A stretch of 64,000 nucleotides of DNA, taken from the NCBI GenBank assembly GCA_949317995.1, contig OX439043.1, forward strand, positions 5,386,501 to 5,450,500, given 5' to 3'. The notes below the pieces were generated by a model. The model did no database searches, was not told the origin of the DNA, and saw only the letters and a list, made by a program, of their open reading frames with translations. Made by a program: the position numbers and the translations under genes. Positions 1-11,270 of this stretch are shown piece by piece (position 1 is the stretch's first letter; each line of letters opens with the position of its first letter). The DNA comes from Acholoe squamosa (taxonomy: Eukaryota > Annelida > Polychaeta > Phyllodocida > Polynoidae).

Positions 1-230
1 GTATATCTGTATCTGAGCCAAATGATTGTAACTGATGACCATGGGTTACAGTCATAGAGAAATTGGACGGAACAACTGCTTCAAGTTTGACTAATCTGAG
101 TCAAATGGCTGATGACCACGGGTTACAGTCATAGAGAAATTGGACAGAACAACTGCTTCAAGTTTGACTTCACCTGCAGAGTCAAATGGCACACGGCCAT
201 GTGTTACACTCATGGAGTGATTGGAGAGTG
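1..230. repeat. 78-bp tandem repeat encoding GPCR tail
   Basis: A 78-bp unit containing GTTACAGTCATAGAGAAATT recurs near 46 and 124, with a more diverged copy near 200. The period is a multiple of three, so on the minus strand it yields 26-residue repeats. The equivalent array in the second GPCR copy is at about 12396-12620. Confidence 0.75.
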
Positions 231-1281
231 GAGGTGGTGCACAGCTATCCTGTAGACTTTGTGGCTGTACAATGATGATGTCACACCTTGGAACCAGTTG
301 TGGTGGAACCCCAACATGATGCGCTCTCTGAGACAGTGTATTGATGTGTCCTGCACTGGCCTCACCATTTGTTTGGCAGCACCGGCAACATCTGAAAAGT
401 GTACGGAATGCGGTTCTGAAAAGCCGGTTTCTCCACACGTAGATTAGCGGATTTATCCAGAAGTTGATGTCTGTGATGCTGACACTTAGATGATGCAGGG
501 TATATTGCCACATTGGGGGAGACTCTGTCAGATTGATTATGGACATCACTAATGGGATGTAAAGCACAAAGAATACACCCACAATGAGCGCCATCATTTT
601 AGTAGTGCGCATGTCTGCTTGACGACGCTGGATCTGCTGAGTTGTTGGGGCTGTATTTGAAGCCACTTGGCGACTGCTTCTGTGCACGATTCGTGCAATC
701 GATCCATAGAATGCAATAACAGCAATGGTGGCAGTTGTGAAAATGGCCAATAAAACAGGTCTGAGAGATGTAGGGAATATGACAATCAGGTTACATTCAC
801 TGTCTTCAGGGATTTCTGAAATGGTGAGTGTGTATGTCATAACAAGGGTTGCCAATGCCACCCAAACCCCTGCCATGAGCACAGCTGCTTTTTTCACACC
901 CCATCTACTGCTCCGACCAAGCTGAGTCAGGAGAGAGTTTCTCCTCTCCATGGCCAATAAGGCAAATGTTGGCACCTGTACAGCTAGAGTCAAACATTCC
1001 CAAGCCAGACTCCACTTACACGTTCTCTGTGTTACAGTCCTTACTGGTAACATGTACATCGAGACACCATGTGCAATGTCGCCCACAGCGAGACATGTCA
1101 CTAACATCCCTGCGGCATTATGCAGACTCTTGCACTTGATCATACAGACAACTGTGAGTAGATTCAGAATGATGGCGGCTGAACCCTGTGTAATCCTTAG
1201 ACACATGATACACATGTCAAATACTGCCTTTGGTGTCATTGTGATAAGGTGGATAAGATGCACAACTGTACCTGATCTCAT
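91..1281 (-). CDS. Class A (rhodopsin-family) GPCR, intronless, copy 1
   Basis: The 396-residue protein should be a seven-helix plasma-membrane receptor. TM1 lies about 29-49 (N40), TM2 56-78 with LAVGD (D68), TM3 90-112 ending in MERR in place of DRY, TM4 131-152 (W140), TM5 172-198, TM6 226-250 (P243) and TM7 266-288 with NPLIY at 277-281. C88 and C163 are placed for the usual TM3-loop disulfide. Helix 8 (RNRLFRTAFRTLFRC) ends in a cysteine cluster suited to palmitoylation. The N-terminus is very short, and M15 is an alternative start. The tail (352-396) holds 26-residue repeats (SNxSMTVTxGxxPFDS, VKLEAVV) that the family does not normally have, and a TAG ends the second unit. The ligand is unknown. 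The reading frame is intact, and a near-identical copy lies 12 kb away. The receptor class is certain; the subfamily is not. Confidence 0.9.
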   Translation of the reverse strand: MRSGTVVHLIHLITMTPKAVFDMCIMCLRITQGSAAIILNLLTVVCMIKCKSLHNAAGMLVTCLAVGDIAHGVSMYMLPVRTVTQRTCKWSLAWECLTLAVQVPTFALLAMERRNSLLTQLGRSSRWGVKKAAVLMAGVWVALATLVMTYTLTISEIPEDSECNLIVIFPTSLRPVLLAIFTTATIAVIAFYGSIARIVHRSSRQVASNTAPTTQQIQRRQADMRTTKMMALIVGVFFVLYIPLVMSIINLTESPPMWQYTLHHLSVSITDINFWINPLIYVWRNRLFRTAFRTLFRCCRCCQTNGEASAGHINTLSQRAHHVGVPPQLVPRCDIIIVQPQSLQDSCAPPPLSNHSMSVTHGRVPFDSAGEVKLEAVVLSNFSMTVTRGHQPFDSD

Positions 1282-1507
1282 GTGCAGTTACTCATCAGTT
1301 TTATCTAGAACAAATAGAATAATGTCCTGTGCATAGAATATATGTAGTTCAAGCACCTGATTTGAAGCAGCTCTGCCAATGCTTGCAGTTCTTCTGTGTG
1401 AAAAGGTGATAAAGATCTACTCATCAAATAGAAACCAAGTGAGCTTCCTGCCCTGCCAGGTGGAAGGAGGCATCTCCCCATGTGGCACATACAGGTAGAG
1501 TCTGTGT

Positions 1508-1768
1508 AAACCCTTTAAAGGCCGCTGATGCTGGAGTGCATCATGCCCAATGGTCGTCATGATACACCAATGAAGTGCTGGCAAGACTGCTCGCCATCAC
1601 TTCATTGAAGCATCATGCTGACCCTTCAGGAGTATATGTATCAATCCTGTAAGGTCAACATGATGCTCCAATGAAGTGCAGACAAGCAGTCTCGCCAGTA
1701 TGTCATTGGTACATCATGACGACCAATGGGCATGATGCACTCCTACATCATCAGCCTTTAAAGGGTCA
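1508..1768. mobile_element. Foldback element (GCATCATGCC family), in GPCR duplication left copy
   Basis: A full-length palindromic element. It opens AACCCTTTAAAGGCCGCTGA, closes TCAGCCTTTAAAGGGT, and is built from inverted copies of GCATCATG, CCAATGAAGTGC and ACCAGCACTTCATTGG. It has no coding capacity. It corresponds to 13903-14163. Confidence 0.85.
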
Positions 1769-1898
1769 AGGTAATCAGATTGTGGAGAAAGTGGTAAACA
1801 TCAGTGGGAGGCCTGATTCCTGGTGATGGCCATGTGGGATAAGTCAGCTGAGACGGTTCAATTATCTGCAGTTCTGAATATAGACACACTTCTGACGT

Positions 1899-2128
1899 TA
1901 ACTGTTTAAGGGCCGCTGATGCATTAATGCATCATGCCCATTGGTCGGTATTATGGACCAATGAAGTGCCAGTGAAACTGCTCACCAGCACTTCATTGGA
2001 GCATCATCCTGACCCTCCAGGAGTATATGTATCAACCCTGTAGGGTCGGCATGATGCTCCAATGAAGTGCTGGTGTGTAGTCCCACCAGAATTGATGCAC
2101 TGGTGCATTAGTCGCCTTTAAAGGGTTT
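1899..2128. mobile_element. Foldback element, in GPCR duplication left copy
   Basis: Starts TTAACTGTTTAAGGGCCGCT and ends CGCCTTTAAAGGGTT. The central GACCCTCCAGG to CCTGTAGGGTC symmetry axis is intact. It corresponds to 14293-14556 in the duplicated copy. Confidence 0.85.
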
Positions 2129-2134
2129 ATAGAT

Positions 2135-2330
2135 TGCATGATGCACCAAAGAGGTGTTGGTGAATCTGATTACTAATATTTCATTGGAGCATCATGCTAT
2201 ACCTCTAGGAGTGTATTGACCTTATATATGGTGAGGAATGGTGAGTTACTCACCAGGGCTGCATACATGCATCATGGCGACCAATGGCATGATGCATTGA
2301 AGATGCACTATCAGCCTATATAGGGTTAAT
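2135..2330. mobile_element. Degenerate foldback element
   Basis: It keeps GCATGATGCACCAA, TTCATTGGAGCATCATGC and a right end GCCTATATAGGGTTAA, but the left terminus is lost. Only its left part has a counterpart near 14570-14625, so the second copy suffered a deletion here. Confidence 0.6.
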
Positions 2331-2795
2331 GCTTTACCCTTTTGTCGTTTCATTATCAGGGCTCCTTTCGGATAAGACCGGTAGAACGGTATTAAAATAT
2401 CAGTCACTGCATTATTAAGGATCAATAGGGTAAAATTTCTTGGAGCATCGCTCAGGTAAAAACAGTGAAGGAACCAAACACAATTCAAGCCTGTCCACTG
2501 ATTGATATCATACTGTGTGATCCCTATGCTGTAATTAGGTATCCTGAATGAAAGGGTGATCCCCCTCTAGGAAAAACCTGAGTTTACCCGTGTGGGCAGC
2601 GGGGAATTAATATCATGATATTTATCCTATATCATCCTTTGTGATAAACCACCTGTCTCTTGATGTTGCTTGCAAATCTCCCTAAAAAAAACAAATTAGA
2701 AAAAATGCTTTTACAATGTTTCAACTAAGCAAAGAGGTAATTCAGATTAACAGATACTCCTCATTTCTATATGGTGAATATCATCTTAATGGTAA

Positions 2796-3263
2796 CACTG
2801 AAAACCCTGCAGATCTTTAAACTCATCAGAATGAGGACCTATAGTCGTCAGAAGAGGTACAGACAGGGGGCAGCACCTTACAGGGAGTGAAGTCCCTTAG
2901 TCTACCTCTCCCTAGTATGAGTCTATGGCATCCTGTTGACAGTATATAACAAACTCACAAGTTGGCAGGTATGTGCCACTCATGTTTGATGATCAGGCCT
3001 TCAGTTTTCAACTAAAGGTCTTCACCGCTGAGGACTTTAGGTGCTCAAGTTGACGATACCCAAATCTACAACTTTGGGTAGTCAGATTGAGGACCCAAGG
3101 TAGTCAGCACCAAGGTTGTCACTCTAATGACATTATGTAATCAGTTTGATTACCATGGGTGAGCGTGTTGACCTAAACCCATCAGGTCGACTACCCTGGG
3201 TGCTAAATCTGATGGGCTAAGGTTGTAGATTTAGTCAGTCTGACGACCTTGGGGATTTCAGTG
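2796..3263. mobile_element. 468-bp MITE with CACTG termini, 2-bp AA target duplication
   Basis: The termini are CACTGAAAACCC and GGGGATTTCAGTG. AA flanks both sides (2794-2795, 3264-3265), and the second GPCR copy shows the empty site (AGTAAATAC near 14964). A second, inverted member is at 56324-56953. CACTG ends with a very short target duplication suggest a non-autonomous EnSpm/CACTA-type element; this assignment is inference. Confidence 0.8.
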
Positions 3264-3399
3264 AAATACATGCCAACATACAATACCAGAGCAATGCATA
3301 TTTCATTAAGCTTTCAATACTGAATCAGCTAGAATAGATATAACACAGATGATCAAATGTTATAATCTATCCTTCAATGAATAAGCTATGTGAAAGTGT

Positions 3400-4245
3400 T
3401 TAGATATCTAGGTGTTTAGGTTTAGAATTTTTCTGATATGAAATTTTATGTTCAGATGTCTAAATGATTAGATGGAAATTTAGGTTCACGGATGCATGCA
3501 GTATGAAAATAAAGGATTATAGTAGTATAGTATGTATAGGAACGGGACTATAGTTAAGTAGTGTTTATTACTCACTCGACCTGCAGCCAATCAGAGGGCT
3601 CCATTTGGTCACGTGACCTGTGACGTCACTGGACCCCCGTGGTGCATGTCCATATATGGTCATGTGACCTTGACTTGACCTCATTTGCATAATAGGCCAC
3701 GCCTCCATTTGACCTCCAGCTCGACCTAATTAGGGGATTACCCCGGTCACTTGACCCCTCATTTAGCAAGTATTTATAAGTGCAAAGTCTCTAAAAAAGT
3801 CAGCCACAGGTATATATATATGTATATATATGTATACACTGCATTAGAATGAGAGACTTGACGAAATACAACAGCTTGACAGGGAGGACATTGCTCTGTC
3901 CTATACAAAATACCATGAAATTGGGGTCCATCGCGGAACTTATTGATTATTTTACACTAATTATACTGTTGTAAGCCGAATTTAGTCAATTCTCTCGCTG
4001 TTTCCATTCTGATGATATGAAATGAAACCATGTTTAACATGGGGTTTGGGGACATTTGCCACAGCAATTGATTGTGACTGTGTGCAGAGTGTCCATTCAA
4101 AGATAGTGCTGCTACCTGGTGTGTACCTGACATTCAAGTTTCTAAATATATTGGTGTTCAAAACTAAACACCTAGTATTCAATATGTTTAAACTCTAAAC
4201 ATCTAGACACATTTAGCAAAATGTTTAGGTGTTTAGAAGAAAAGA
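3400..4245. mobile_element. Diverged member of the GTTTAG-rich CACTG element family
   Basis: Clusters of GTGTTTAG and CTAAACA words at 3405-3470 and 4125-4235 bracket sequence (about 3900-4125) that matches, in reverse complement, 52600-52800 of the intact element at 52353-53439. The matching part includes GGTAGCAGCACTA and TTGATTATTTTA. The termini are not preserved. It includes a CACGTGAC/TGACGTCA-bearing stretch near 3610-3640 of unknown origin. Confidence 0.5.
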
Positions 4246-4302
4246 TGATGTACCGGTGACGCTTATTCAAGTCTAGTGCTGTTCAGAAACCTCTACACTT
4301 AG

Positions 4303-4401
4303 CCTTTTAAGGGCCATTGATGCATTAATGTATCATGCCCATTGGTCGTCATGATGCACATGAAGGGCTGGCAAGACTACTCGCACTTCATTGGATGGTT
4401 T
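4303..4401. mobile_element. Half foldback element
   Basis: Left half only: CTTTTAAGGGCCATTGATGC through TCGCACTTCATTGGA. It stops where the next MITE-like repeat begins. Confidence 0.65.
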
Positions 4402-4790
4402 CCCAGTCAATACAAAAACACACGGGACGAGGCCATTGCTGACAAAATTGCTGCCGGGCCTGCAGAAACGACCAGACTGTAGCAACGAATGTCAGGCTGA
4501 AATCTTGGGGCCTTTGGCTACATTTTGGTTTTCATGGCTAGTAGTTATTAAGTCTTTTACAGACTAATACAAAAGGCATTACTGTTTGTTAAGATTTAAA
4601 GGGGTATATGATTAAAATAATGAGTTGATAATTGTTTTTCATCATTTCTTTCTTAACAATAATGATCTTGAGGAATCCGGTCCTGCCAAAATCAGTCTGG
4701 GTCTGCAAAACTATAAGACTTGCATGACCGAATGGCCTGTGGGCGGAAAAACTTTTCCTATAGACTGGTTTCCATACAGTCAGTGACATG
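4402..4790 (-). mobile_element. MITE-like repeat (CTATAGACTGG family), copy 1
   Basis: Shares blocks such as CCGGGCCTGCAG, TCAAGATTATTATTGT (inverted here) and CCTATAGACTGGTTT with 38205-38600 and 39735-40370. It has no open reading frame of note. Confidence 0.55.
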
Positions 4791-5148
4791 TGCCAAAATA
4801 AAGGGTGACAAATTTTAAGGAGTAAGTATGGATTGCAGAGGTGTTATATATTGAAACCACCATTTATTTACATTAATCATCATCATAAAGTATTCATCAC
4901 TATATACATTAAACCTTACTGTACCATGTATCATACAGACGCCTAGGCTGCGCCAGGGTGTGTGACCTACATCCACTGCGTCCCACTCAGAGGAGAGCCA
5001 GCATATATGCCGCACTACCATTACCAAGTATACCTTAAGACTCTGTACAATATGCTGGAATAAATACACATAACTGCTAACTGATATAAGGTAGTGTCCT
5101 ATCAATCATGTCTACATAATTGATAATCATAGGCTATCAAGATATGAG

Positions 5149-5275
5149 GCGTAGGAAAAGTTTTTCTATTGGGGGCTTCAGTTAGTTGGGGAGGGTGCCT
5201 CTAGAATTTTATAAAGGCCTATGTAGGGAATCTTCCCATTTTTGTGGGGCCCAGGCTTACTAAGCCCCTGGAGAA
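5149..5275. mobile_element. Truncated GCGTAGGAA element
   Basis: GGCGTAGGAAAAG, followed by a TATAAAGGCCTATGTAGGGAA block, matches (partly inverted) the intact element at 57272-57424. The right part has been lost next to the LTR retrotransposon insertion. Confidence 0.5.
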
Positions 5276-5282
5276 GGAGCCG

Positions 5283-5301
5283 TGTCAATGGACCATTCTG
5301 G

Positions 5302-5341
<40 letters not shown>

Positions 5342-5979
5342 CCATATTTACTAAATTCTTCGCCATATAAAGCCTAAGCTCTGCCCATGATCCACACTCA
5401 ACAATCTCCTGTATTCCTCAATAGGAACCAGGATCCTTTAGTCATCACAAACACACTTCCTCTATTGGACTCTGTGACATAAGGTACAAGGATGTAATAA
5501 CATTCCAACCTTATCTACTCAGTCCAACTGGAGGAAGTGGGATCCACCCGTGGTGCCATATTTGGAATGAGAGGATATTTCACAATCTCCTCTCAATCCT
5601 CATTAACATAATCTACCCACAGGTGGCACTCTCTCCTTATGACATGTGTCACTATTCTATTGAGCCACATGTACAGAACATTTCACAACACTGTGAGCTG
5701 CTCAGGCCCTCAGTATATAAGGTAGCTTGAGCAGCTCCCAATCATCTATTCTAAGCTATCTTTTCTAAGATCATCTCTCCCAACTTACACCTTACACCTA
5801 TACCTAGAACCTACGACAGGTTGAGCTATAGGATCGGAGGCAGAGCTTAGATCTTGGCGAGTGTTATCATTGTTACCACCTCTATGAAACACTCATGTCA
5901 GCTATGCAATAAAAGGATCAACTGAACTTCCCTGGATTCCGTGTACATTCACTTCACCACATGTAACCGTCCGTTGACA
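5283..5979 (+). repeat. 5' LTR
   Basis: It has TG...CA ends with inverted TGTCAA/TTGACA. A TATATAA box lies at 5714-5720 and an AATAAA signal at 5908-5913, consistent with U3-R-U5 order on the plus strand. An (ATT)n tract begins near 5306. Confidence 0.93.
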
Positions 5980-5982
5980 CGA

Positions 5983-5999
5983 TGGTGGAGAACCCTCCA
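5983..5999 (+). promoter_or_regulatory. Candidate primer-binding site
   Basis: TGGTGGAGAACCC starts three bases after the 5' LTR. TGG at this position would pair with the CCA end of a tRNA primer. I could not name the tRNA. Confidence 0.45.
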
Positions 6000-6030
6000 A
6001 GAATATCCCACTACCAACCTCTCATTAAAC

Positions 6031-6288
6031 ATGAGCAATAGTGAGAAATCACCCAAGGAGCCAGCTTCAGAACAACGCACCTTTACATCACCTGGGCTAG
6101 ACGCGCCCAACCAATCCACAAGTGATACTACACACCACTTCCAGAGGCAAACTTCATCACCTGACGCCTTCAAAATGACCCAGCTATACCCACCCGACAC
6201 ACCAAGGAACACCACCCCTGGTAGGAGCTATACAGCGCCACAATCTGATGCCGACAGCGACAGCCCCAGGAACAGTCACAATAATTAG
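6031..6288 (+). CDS. Short gag-like reading frame of the LTR element
   Basis: An 85-residue hydrophilic frame starts at the first ATG after the 5' LTR (MSNSEKSPKEP...). It is rich in S, T, P, N and charged residues and ends RNSHNN. It has no zinc knuckle or major homology region, so it would be only an N-terminal fragment of Gag. Its position just inside the LTR is the main argument; it could also be chance. The frame is open upstream to 5941, but that part lies in the LTR. Confidence 0.4.
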   Translation: MSNSEKSPKEPASEQRTFTSPGLDAPNQSTSDTTHHFQRQTSSPDAFKMTQLYPPDTPRNTTPGRSYTAPQSDADSDSPRNSHNN

Positions 6289-6544
6289 GATTCAGGGAAC
6301 GGAACTACAGCACCTATAGTCCCCGACCCCCACCCTACAGGACCCGACCACACGACCGCCCACCACTACTCCAGAAGTTAACTCTCAATTGACTCTCCCA
6401 CCTCCAGGACTCTTGCACTGACGATGAGGAGCACAGCCAGGATACCTCGATTCTGGAGCCTAAAACAAGTCTAGTCAATATGGACAGCAAGGTAAGGCCA
6501 TTTATGTTGATACAGAATTGACTAAGAGTGCAGTATCTGTTAAC

Positions 6545-6606
6545 ATGGACAACCACTTGTATAGAGCTCTCGTTGATTCTGGCGCCTCCTTGTTTTTATT
6601 AACCAG
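6545..6606 (+). pseudogene. Retropepsin fragment
   Basis: One frame reads RALVDSGASLFLL. DSGA (6575-6586) and the following hydrophobics match the active-site block of retroviral-type aspartic proteases. Stops follow within about ten codons, so only this island of the pol region is legible. Confidence 0.6.
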
Positions 6607-7399
6607 AAATGGTTGATAAAGAAGCACACATTTTGAAATATGTTAGGAACCTTAGACTCACAGTGTTACTGGCTGATAAAACCCCTTTTCCTCCAAAAAC
6701 ATCCTACAATGTCTATAGTCAGAGTATAGGCATTGCCCCCCCCCGCCCCCCACCCCAGCCCTACACCCCAATCTATTATTCCTAACAAACCCACCCATGG
6801 TAACCTTCTTACCACCCTTAAAACAGACATACATAGAACCACCCAGACACTATAGGCAAATTTTCTTCGTGTAATAGATGTTCCCTCTCCATTTCCCATA
6901 TAATTATTTCAATAGAGAGTACTCATTAGAACCACCAAATTCACCTTTTTTTATTTTTCCACAATTTCCATTTATCCCCTCCAAAATATCAAACCTTAGT
7001 ACCACAACTAAGTGGGTGACATTGCCAAAATTTTTATTTAATTTTCTGAAGGCTCAGACAGCCGTAGACTGGATGATCTGGTTGGCACGCCACATAAATT
7101 ACCCACGGTCACAGCGTACGCTCGGTTTGTGTCCCATTAAATTGGGGCATGCATGCGCCGGTTTGTTACAAGCTCAGGGCTCCTCTATACCCTAAGGTAT
7201 TACCAAATGACGGCCTACTGTAGGAGCGCAGTTCTCTTGCATCCTGATCCGTGTTTATACCTCTGTTTACCATTGGTACTGGAATCTTTGGTGAGACACT
7301 TAATCAAATAATAACTCAGCACAGTTCCTTGCTGTGTTATCACAACAGGAACAAGTGCACCCCTGGTAAGCTGACTAATCTCAGCACCACAGCCATCAC

Positions 7400-7500
7400 T
7401 CCCCTCTTAATTATATTCAATATTCAGATCATCCAATGATCATCCGTACCGATCATGAAAGGTACCCCTCCTCAATTTGCATATCAGTGGCCTATTTTAT
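7400..7500 (+). pseudogene. Possible RNase H fragment of pol
   Basis: The frame at 7430-7459 reads HPMIIRTDHE, resembling the block (HxFxIRTDHxxL) in Ty3/gypsy-type RNase H. Stops and frameshifts lie on both sides. The match is short and tentative. Confidence 0.3.
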
Positions 7501-10500
7501 GCAAACCAATCAATAGCTAGGCCCCGCGCCATATATGGGTGAGACATACCTCATCAGGAGGCATGTAATGAGGAATTAGCCAACCTCATGAAGTGCTTAT
7601 AAGCCTCACCCTACCCCCATCTTTCCCACTTCCCAAACAATATACCAAACTTACCAAACCCAGTCACCATATGGAGCAAGTATCCGGAGACCACAGGGCC
7701 AAATGCCGAGGCTGCCATGCAACCAGCCCAGGTAGGTTTTTGTCTTATGTGTCCATTAGTAGCGTCATCAATCGTTCTAGCATGACAATGATGGATTATG
7801 CCATCATGTGACCCAGATACCCATTACATGCCAATGGTAGTGTGCGCCCAGAGTGCTTTGTAAAATGTGATAGTTGAATTCGCAGTCCACTTCATGCCTT
7901 TCTACGACGACCTGACCACTTTAGATCTTACTTATCAACCTTTTGGCAACACCCCACCCACCCCACCCACCCCTGAACCAATCCTACCTTAGATTACCCA
8001 TTTGTTTAATACTAATTTTTAAGCCTTAAAGCACCAAAGTCATATGGATTCAACCCAGGGTGGCCCATCCATAGCCTTCTAGGCCCACATGGCAAATAGG
8101 AGCAAGGCCATGGATCTGTTTTGGCAAGCTGTTCACTGTTATCAAGCCAAACACCCCCACCACTGTATTGAACCATCTTAGCTCACTAGTCACTAAACCT
8201 CTTACAAAAGTCAGGGTAAAAATACATCAATCACTAGCCATAGATTAACCTAACAAGCTAGTCTATTTTAGAAATTATGCCTACCAGTGTCCTATTAGCA
8301 ACTCACCCCAAACAACAGACCCCCCGAAATTTTGTATAAAACCTTTCATTTTTCCAACCCAAAATTCCCAAAATTCACCGCGCCCCACACCCCACCCTTT
8401 TCTCTCACACAAAACCAAGCCCCCCCATTCAACCACCCAAGCCCCATTTCCCCCCCGAATCAAAATTCGTATGAGTCACTATTGCAGTAGAGTACATGTG
8501 CCTGGCAAATCAAAACAAACCGTTTTGCCAGTATACCCGTAACCATAACAACGGGGGAATTACCCGCTCTATTTATAGAACAGGTGTCCCCACGCTGTAA
8601 TAGTGAATGCCCGGCGAGTTTAGCCACGGCATCGTCCCCCGATCCAGGAGAGCATACCAGATAGAAGGCCCGGGCCCAAACGGCGGCAAGCATATGGGGA
8701 TCTGCTAAACCCCAAGAAGCCCAGTGTCCCAACTATCTATATATGTTTAAACTCAACCTGGCTGAGAGGGCCACATACATGGTCTATGGTAGGTAAAATT
8801 TCGACTCACCATTCCAACATGGCCGGCTTCGGTTCATGATGGAAAATACCGTCCCACCTCACTAACTACCGGCCACCCCCACAATCATATAACTTGGGAC
8901 CGTCCCAAGGTTATACCCAAATGTCAGTACCGTTTGGAAGATACCATCACACTTATGTGGGGATGGCAGGTAGCCCTCACACATACACCACAAAGACGCT
9001 TATGTGGGGATCCCCCCCCCCGCCCCATCTAGCCTACCATTCACCCCCGCCCCCCCCGCACCCCGAACTGAGCCCCCCCCAGCCTCCACAATACGCCCAA
9101 AACCACATCCTTACACAGCCATCATCAAACATAACGAGCTAAACAACATCATAGCCAAGGCTAAGCCTAACTAATACAATAGACCAGCCTACACTAATGT
9201 TCATCAGTATTGGCACCGGCTGCAGCGTCTGGTCCGCAACTTTCGCGCCATACGCGGCAGCCCAGCGCCATCTTGGTTTCGTCTTAGTTACCGAAACTGA
9301 CGGACGACACGGCCGTCACCATGACTACCATCGGTCATGTGACATCCGCACGTGGCACCTCTACCACAACAACAACATTAGCACATGTTCAGACTTTAAC
9401 TTGCTCAGATCGGACTTACCTCAGTAGCCATTCGGCATACCCCCGGGCGGGACAATTATCCACTGGATCTGTGTGATGCTGAAACACAATCCAAGAAGTG
9501 GATTAGACCAAAAATGTCCCATGTCTCGACCCTCAAAATTATCAAAAATTCAAGTATCACCCCTTTGTGTATCAAAATATACTTACAATCTGCCCGTCAT
9601 GGTGATCACTACGTGTAGGATCGTGCCGTTAGGCAAAACGATGTCCACCTCGTAGACCTCCATGATTATGTAACATTATGACATCACACACCCCCCTTTT
9701 ATAGCAGCCCGGATCAAAATTTTGGCGACACAGGAAAGAATTTTTTTTTTTCTCGCCCCCCCCATTTCGGCCCAAAAATTTAAATTTCCCTTCAATCAGC
9801 ATCAACAGAGTTCTTTTTAGAATATTTGAGACAGGTAGGAGTCAACCTGAGCAGGTCATACCTATATTAATCCCCATAACTTATCTGATTTTTCGCCATT
9901 ATGGTGCAGCGCCAGCTTGCTACTACCACCTGGTGGAATTTAGATAAACTAACCATAGCGTCCCTGGATACAGGACCCGCGCTAAGCCAAATAAATCAAT
10001 TGAGCTCTGTACTTAGGTTTTGTACATTGACAAAATGATATTGATCTCACGTCCTTTTTCTGTATTGACCATGGCCTGTCTGCAACCCATAACAGACAAA
10101 CTATAGGTCGATGAATTGTCTCCTCTTCCTGTTGTTTTCTCAACAGGCCTACCACCAACACAGCATCGTTTCCTTCAGTGCCAGAAGCCAAACCCAAGGA
10201 GAAAGGACCAGTACCATCAAGTCCAGAAACAACCAACACCAAAACAACATGGCAACTTATAACCCAATAGCTTCCTCGCCATGGAATTTTTCAGGCCACA
10301 ATATCACCATAAGGAACATCAGAACCTATTTCCCAGCAGTATACACCCAAATTGACACTTCAAGAAACACAAATAGACACCTGTTCAAAACGAATTTTCG
10401 TATAACCATATTTTAAATCCAAATCGCTGAGACACAATTGTGACGTTGATTCATGATTTTTTTGATGAATTTTACGAGAGACACACCAAAATACCCTTCT

Positions 10501-11180
10501 GGCTTGCCTCTCTAGGTGCTATAAAATTCATCACCTTTACCACTGTTTTTCAAGCTCAACTATGACATGTATTTATGAGTTTTAGTCAAATTAGTTATCC
10601 ATAATCAACAGGTTGTATACATCCCATTTTTGTATATTGTCATGAAAATTACCACGTTTCTAGTCAACAGTAACACTGAATACCACCTTGACTTATACCT
10701 TATACCCGACTGTGTAGCAGACCCTACACAACTTCAGCTATGAGCCTTGGTGTTGTGGAGCCAAAAACTCATCACCCTTGTGTTGATTGTTGACCCCACA
10801 ATACCAAGAATCACCAAACTTGGTTAATTTTCATCTGGATTTATTTCATTGCGTATTATTGTATAAAACCAACATGTCATCAGATCAGAAAAATCTTCAT
10901 TTTCCCATGATAACATACCGGTACATATATATTTTAAGCATTGTACATATCCCGGCATTTAAAAACCTGTATATATACATTAAGTCACTTGATCCACACA
11001 AAACTTTATTTTTGTAATTCCATAAAGGAACCTTTTTTTTTTACTGATTATAATGTCAAATCAGTCAGGTTTTTCACAAAACCCAGTATTTGTATCATAA
11101 TACACATAATTGTCAATGGACTTGGCAAAGCCTCATCTCTTCTACTTATTTTTCTCCCTTTACACTCGTGCAGAGACGAG
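7500..11180 (+). other. Remaining LTR-element interior, no recognisable gene
   Basis: Unusually C-rich on the plus strand, with several poly-C runs (for example 9008-9017). It carries only short frames, none with a recognisable reverse transcriptase or integrase motif. A proline/threonine/serine-rich stretch near 10140-10250 could be a pol or env tail remnant but is equally compatible with noise. Confidence 0.4.
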
Positions 11181-11181
11181 T

Positions 11182-11194
11182 AGGAATGTGGGGA
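11182..11194 (+). promoter_or_regulatory. Polypurine tract
   Basis: A purine-rich run, AGGAATGTGGGGA, lies immediately upstream of the 3' LTR, where plus-strand DNA synthesis would be primed. Confidence 0.65.
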
Positions 11195-11196
11195 TT

Positions 11197-11215
11197 TGTC
11201 AATGGACCATTCTGG

Positions 11216-11270
<55 letters not shown>

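Larger units (their letters stand above)
1..3400. repeat. Segmental duplication, left copy
   Basis: The stretch matches about 12396-15080 in the same orientation: GPCR gene, two foldback elements in the same places, and downstream noncoding DNA. Matching ends near 3380, where both copies carry a run related to AGATATAACACAG. The left copy holds an extra 468-bp MITE (2796-3263) absent from the right copy. The duplication may extend left beyond the window. Confidence 0.85.

Noticed and set aside
259-1336. Plus-strand frames opposite the GPCR gene
   Set aside because: Shadows: the minus-strand receptor has all seven helices and family motifs, the plus frames have none.
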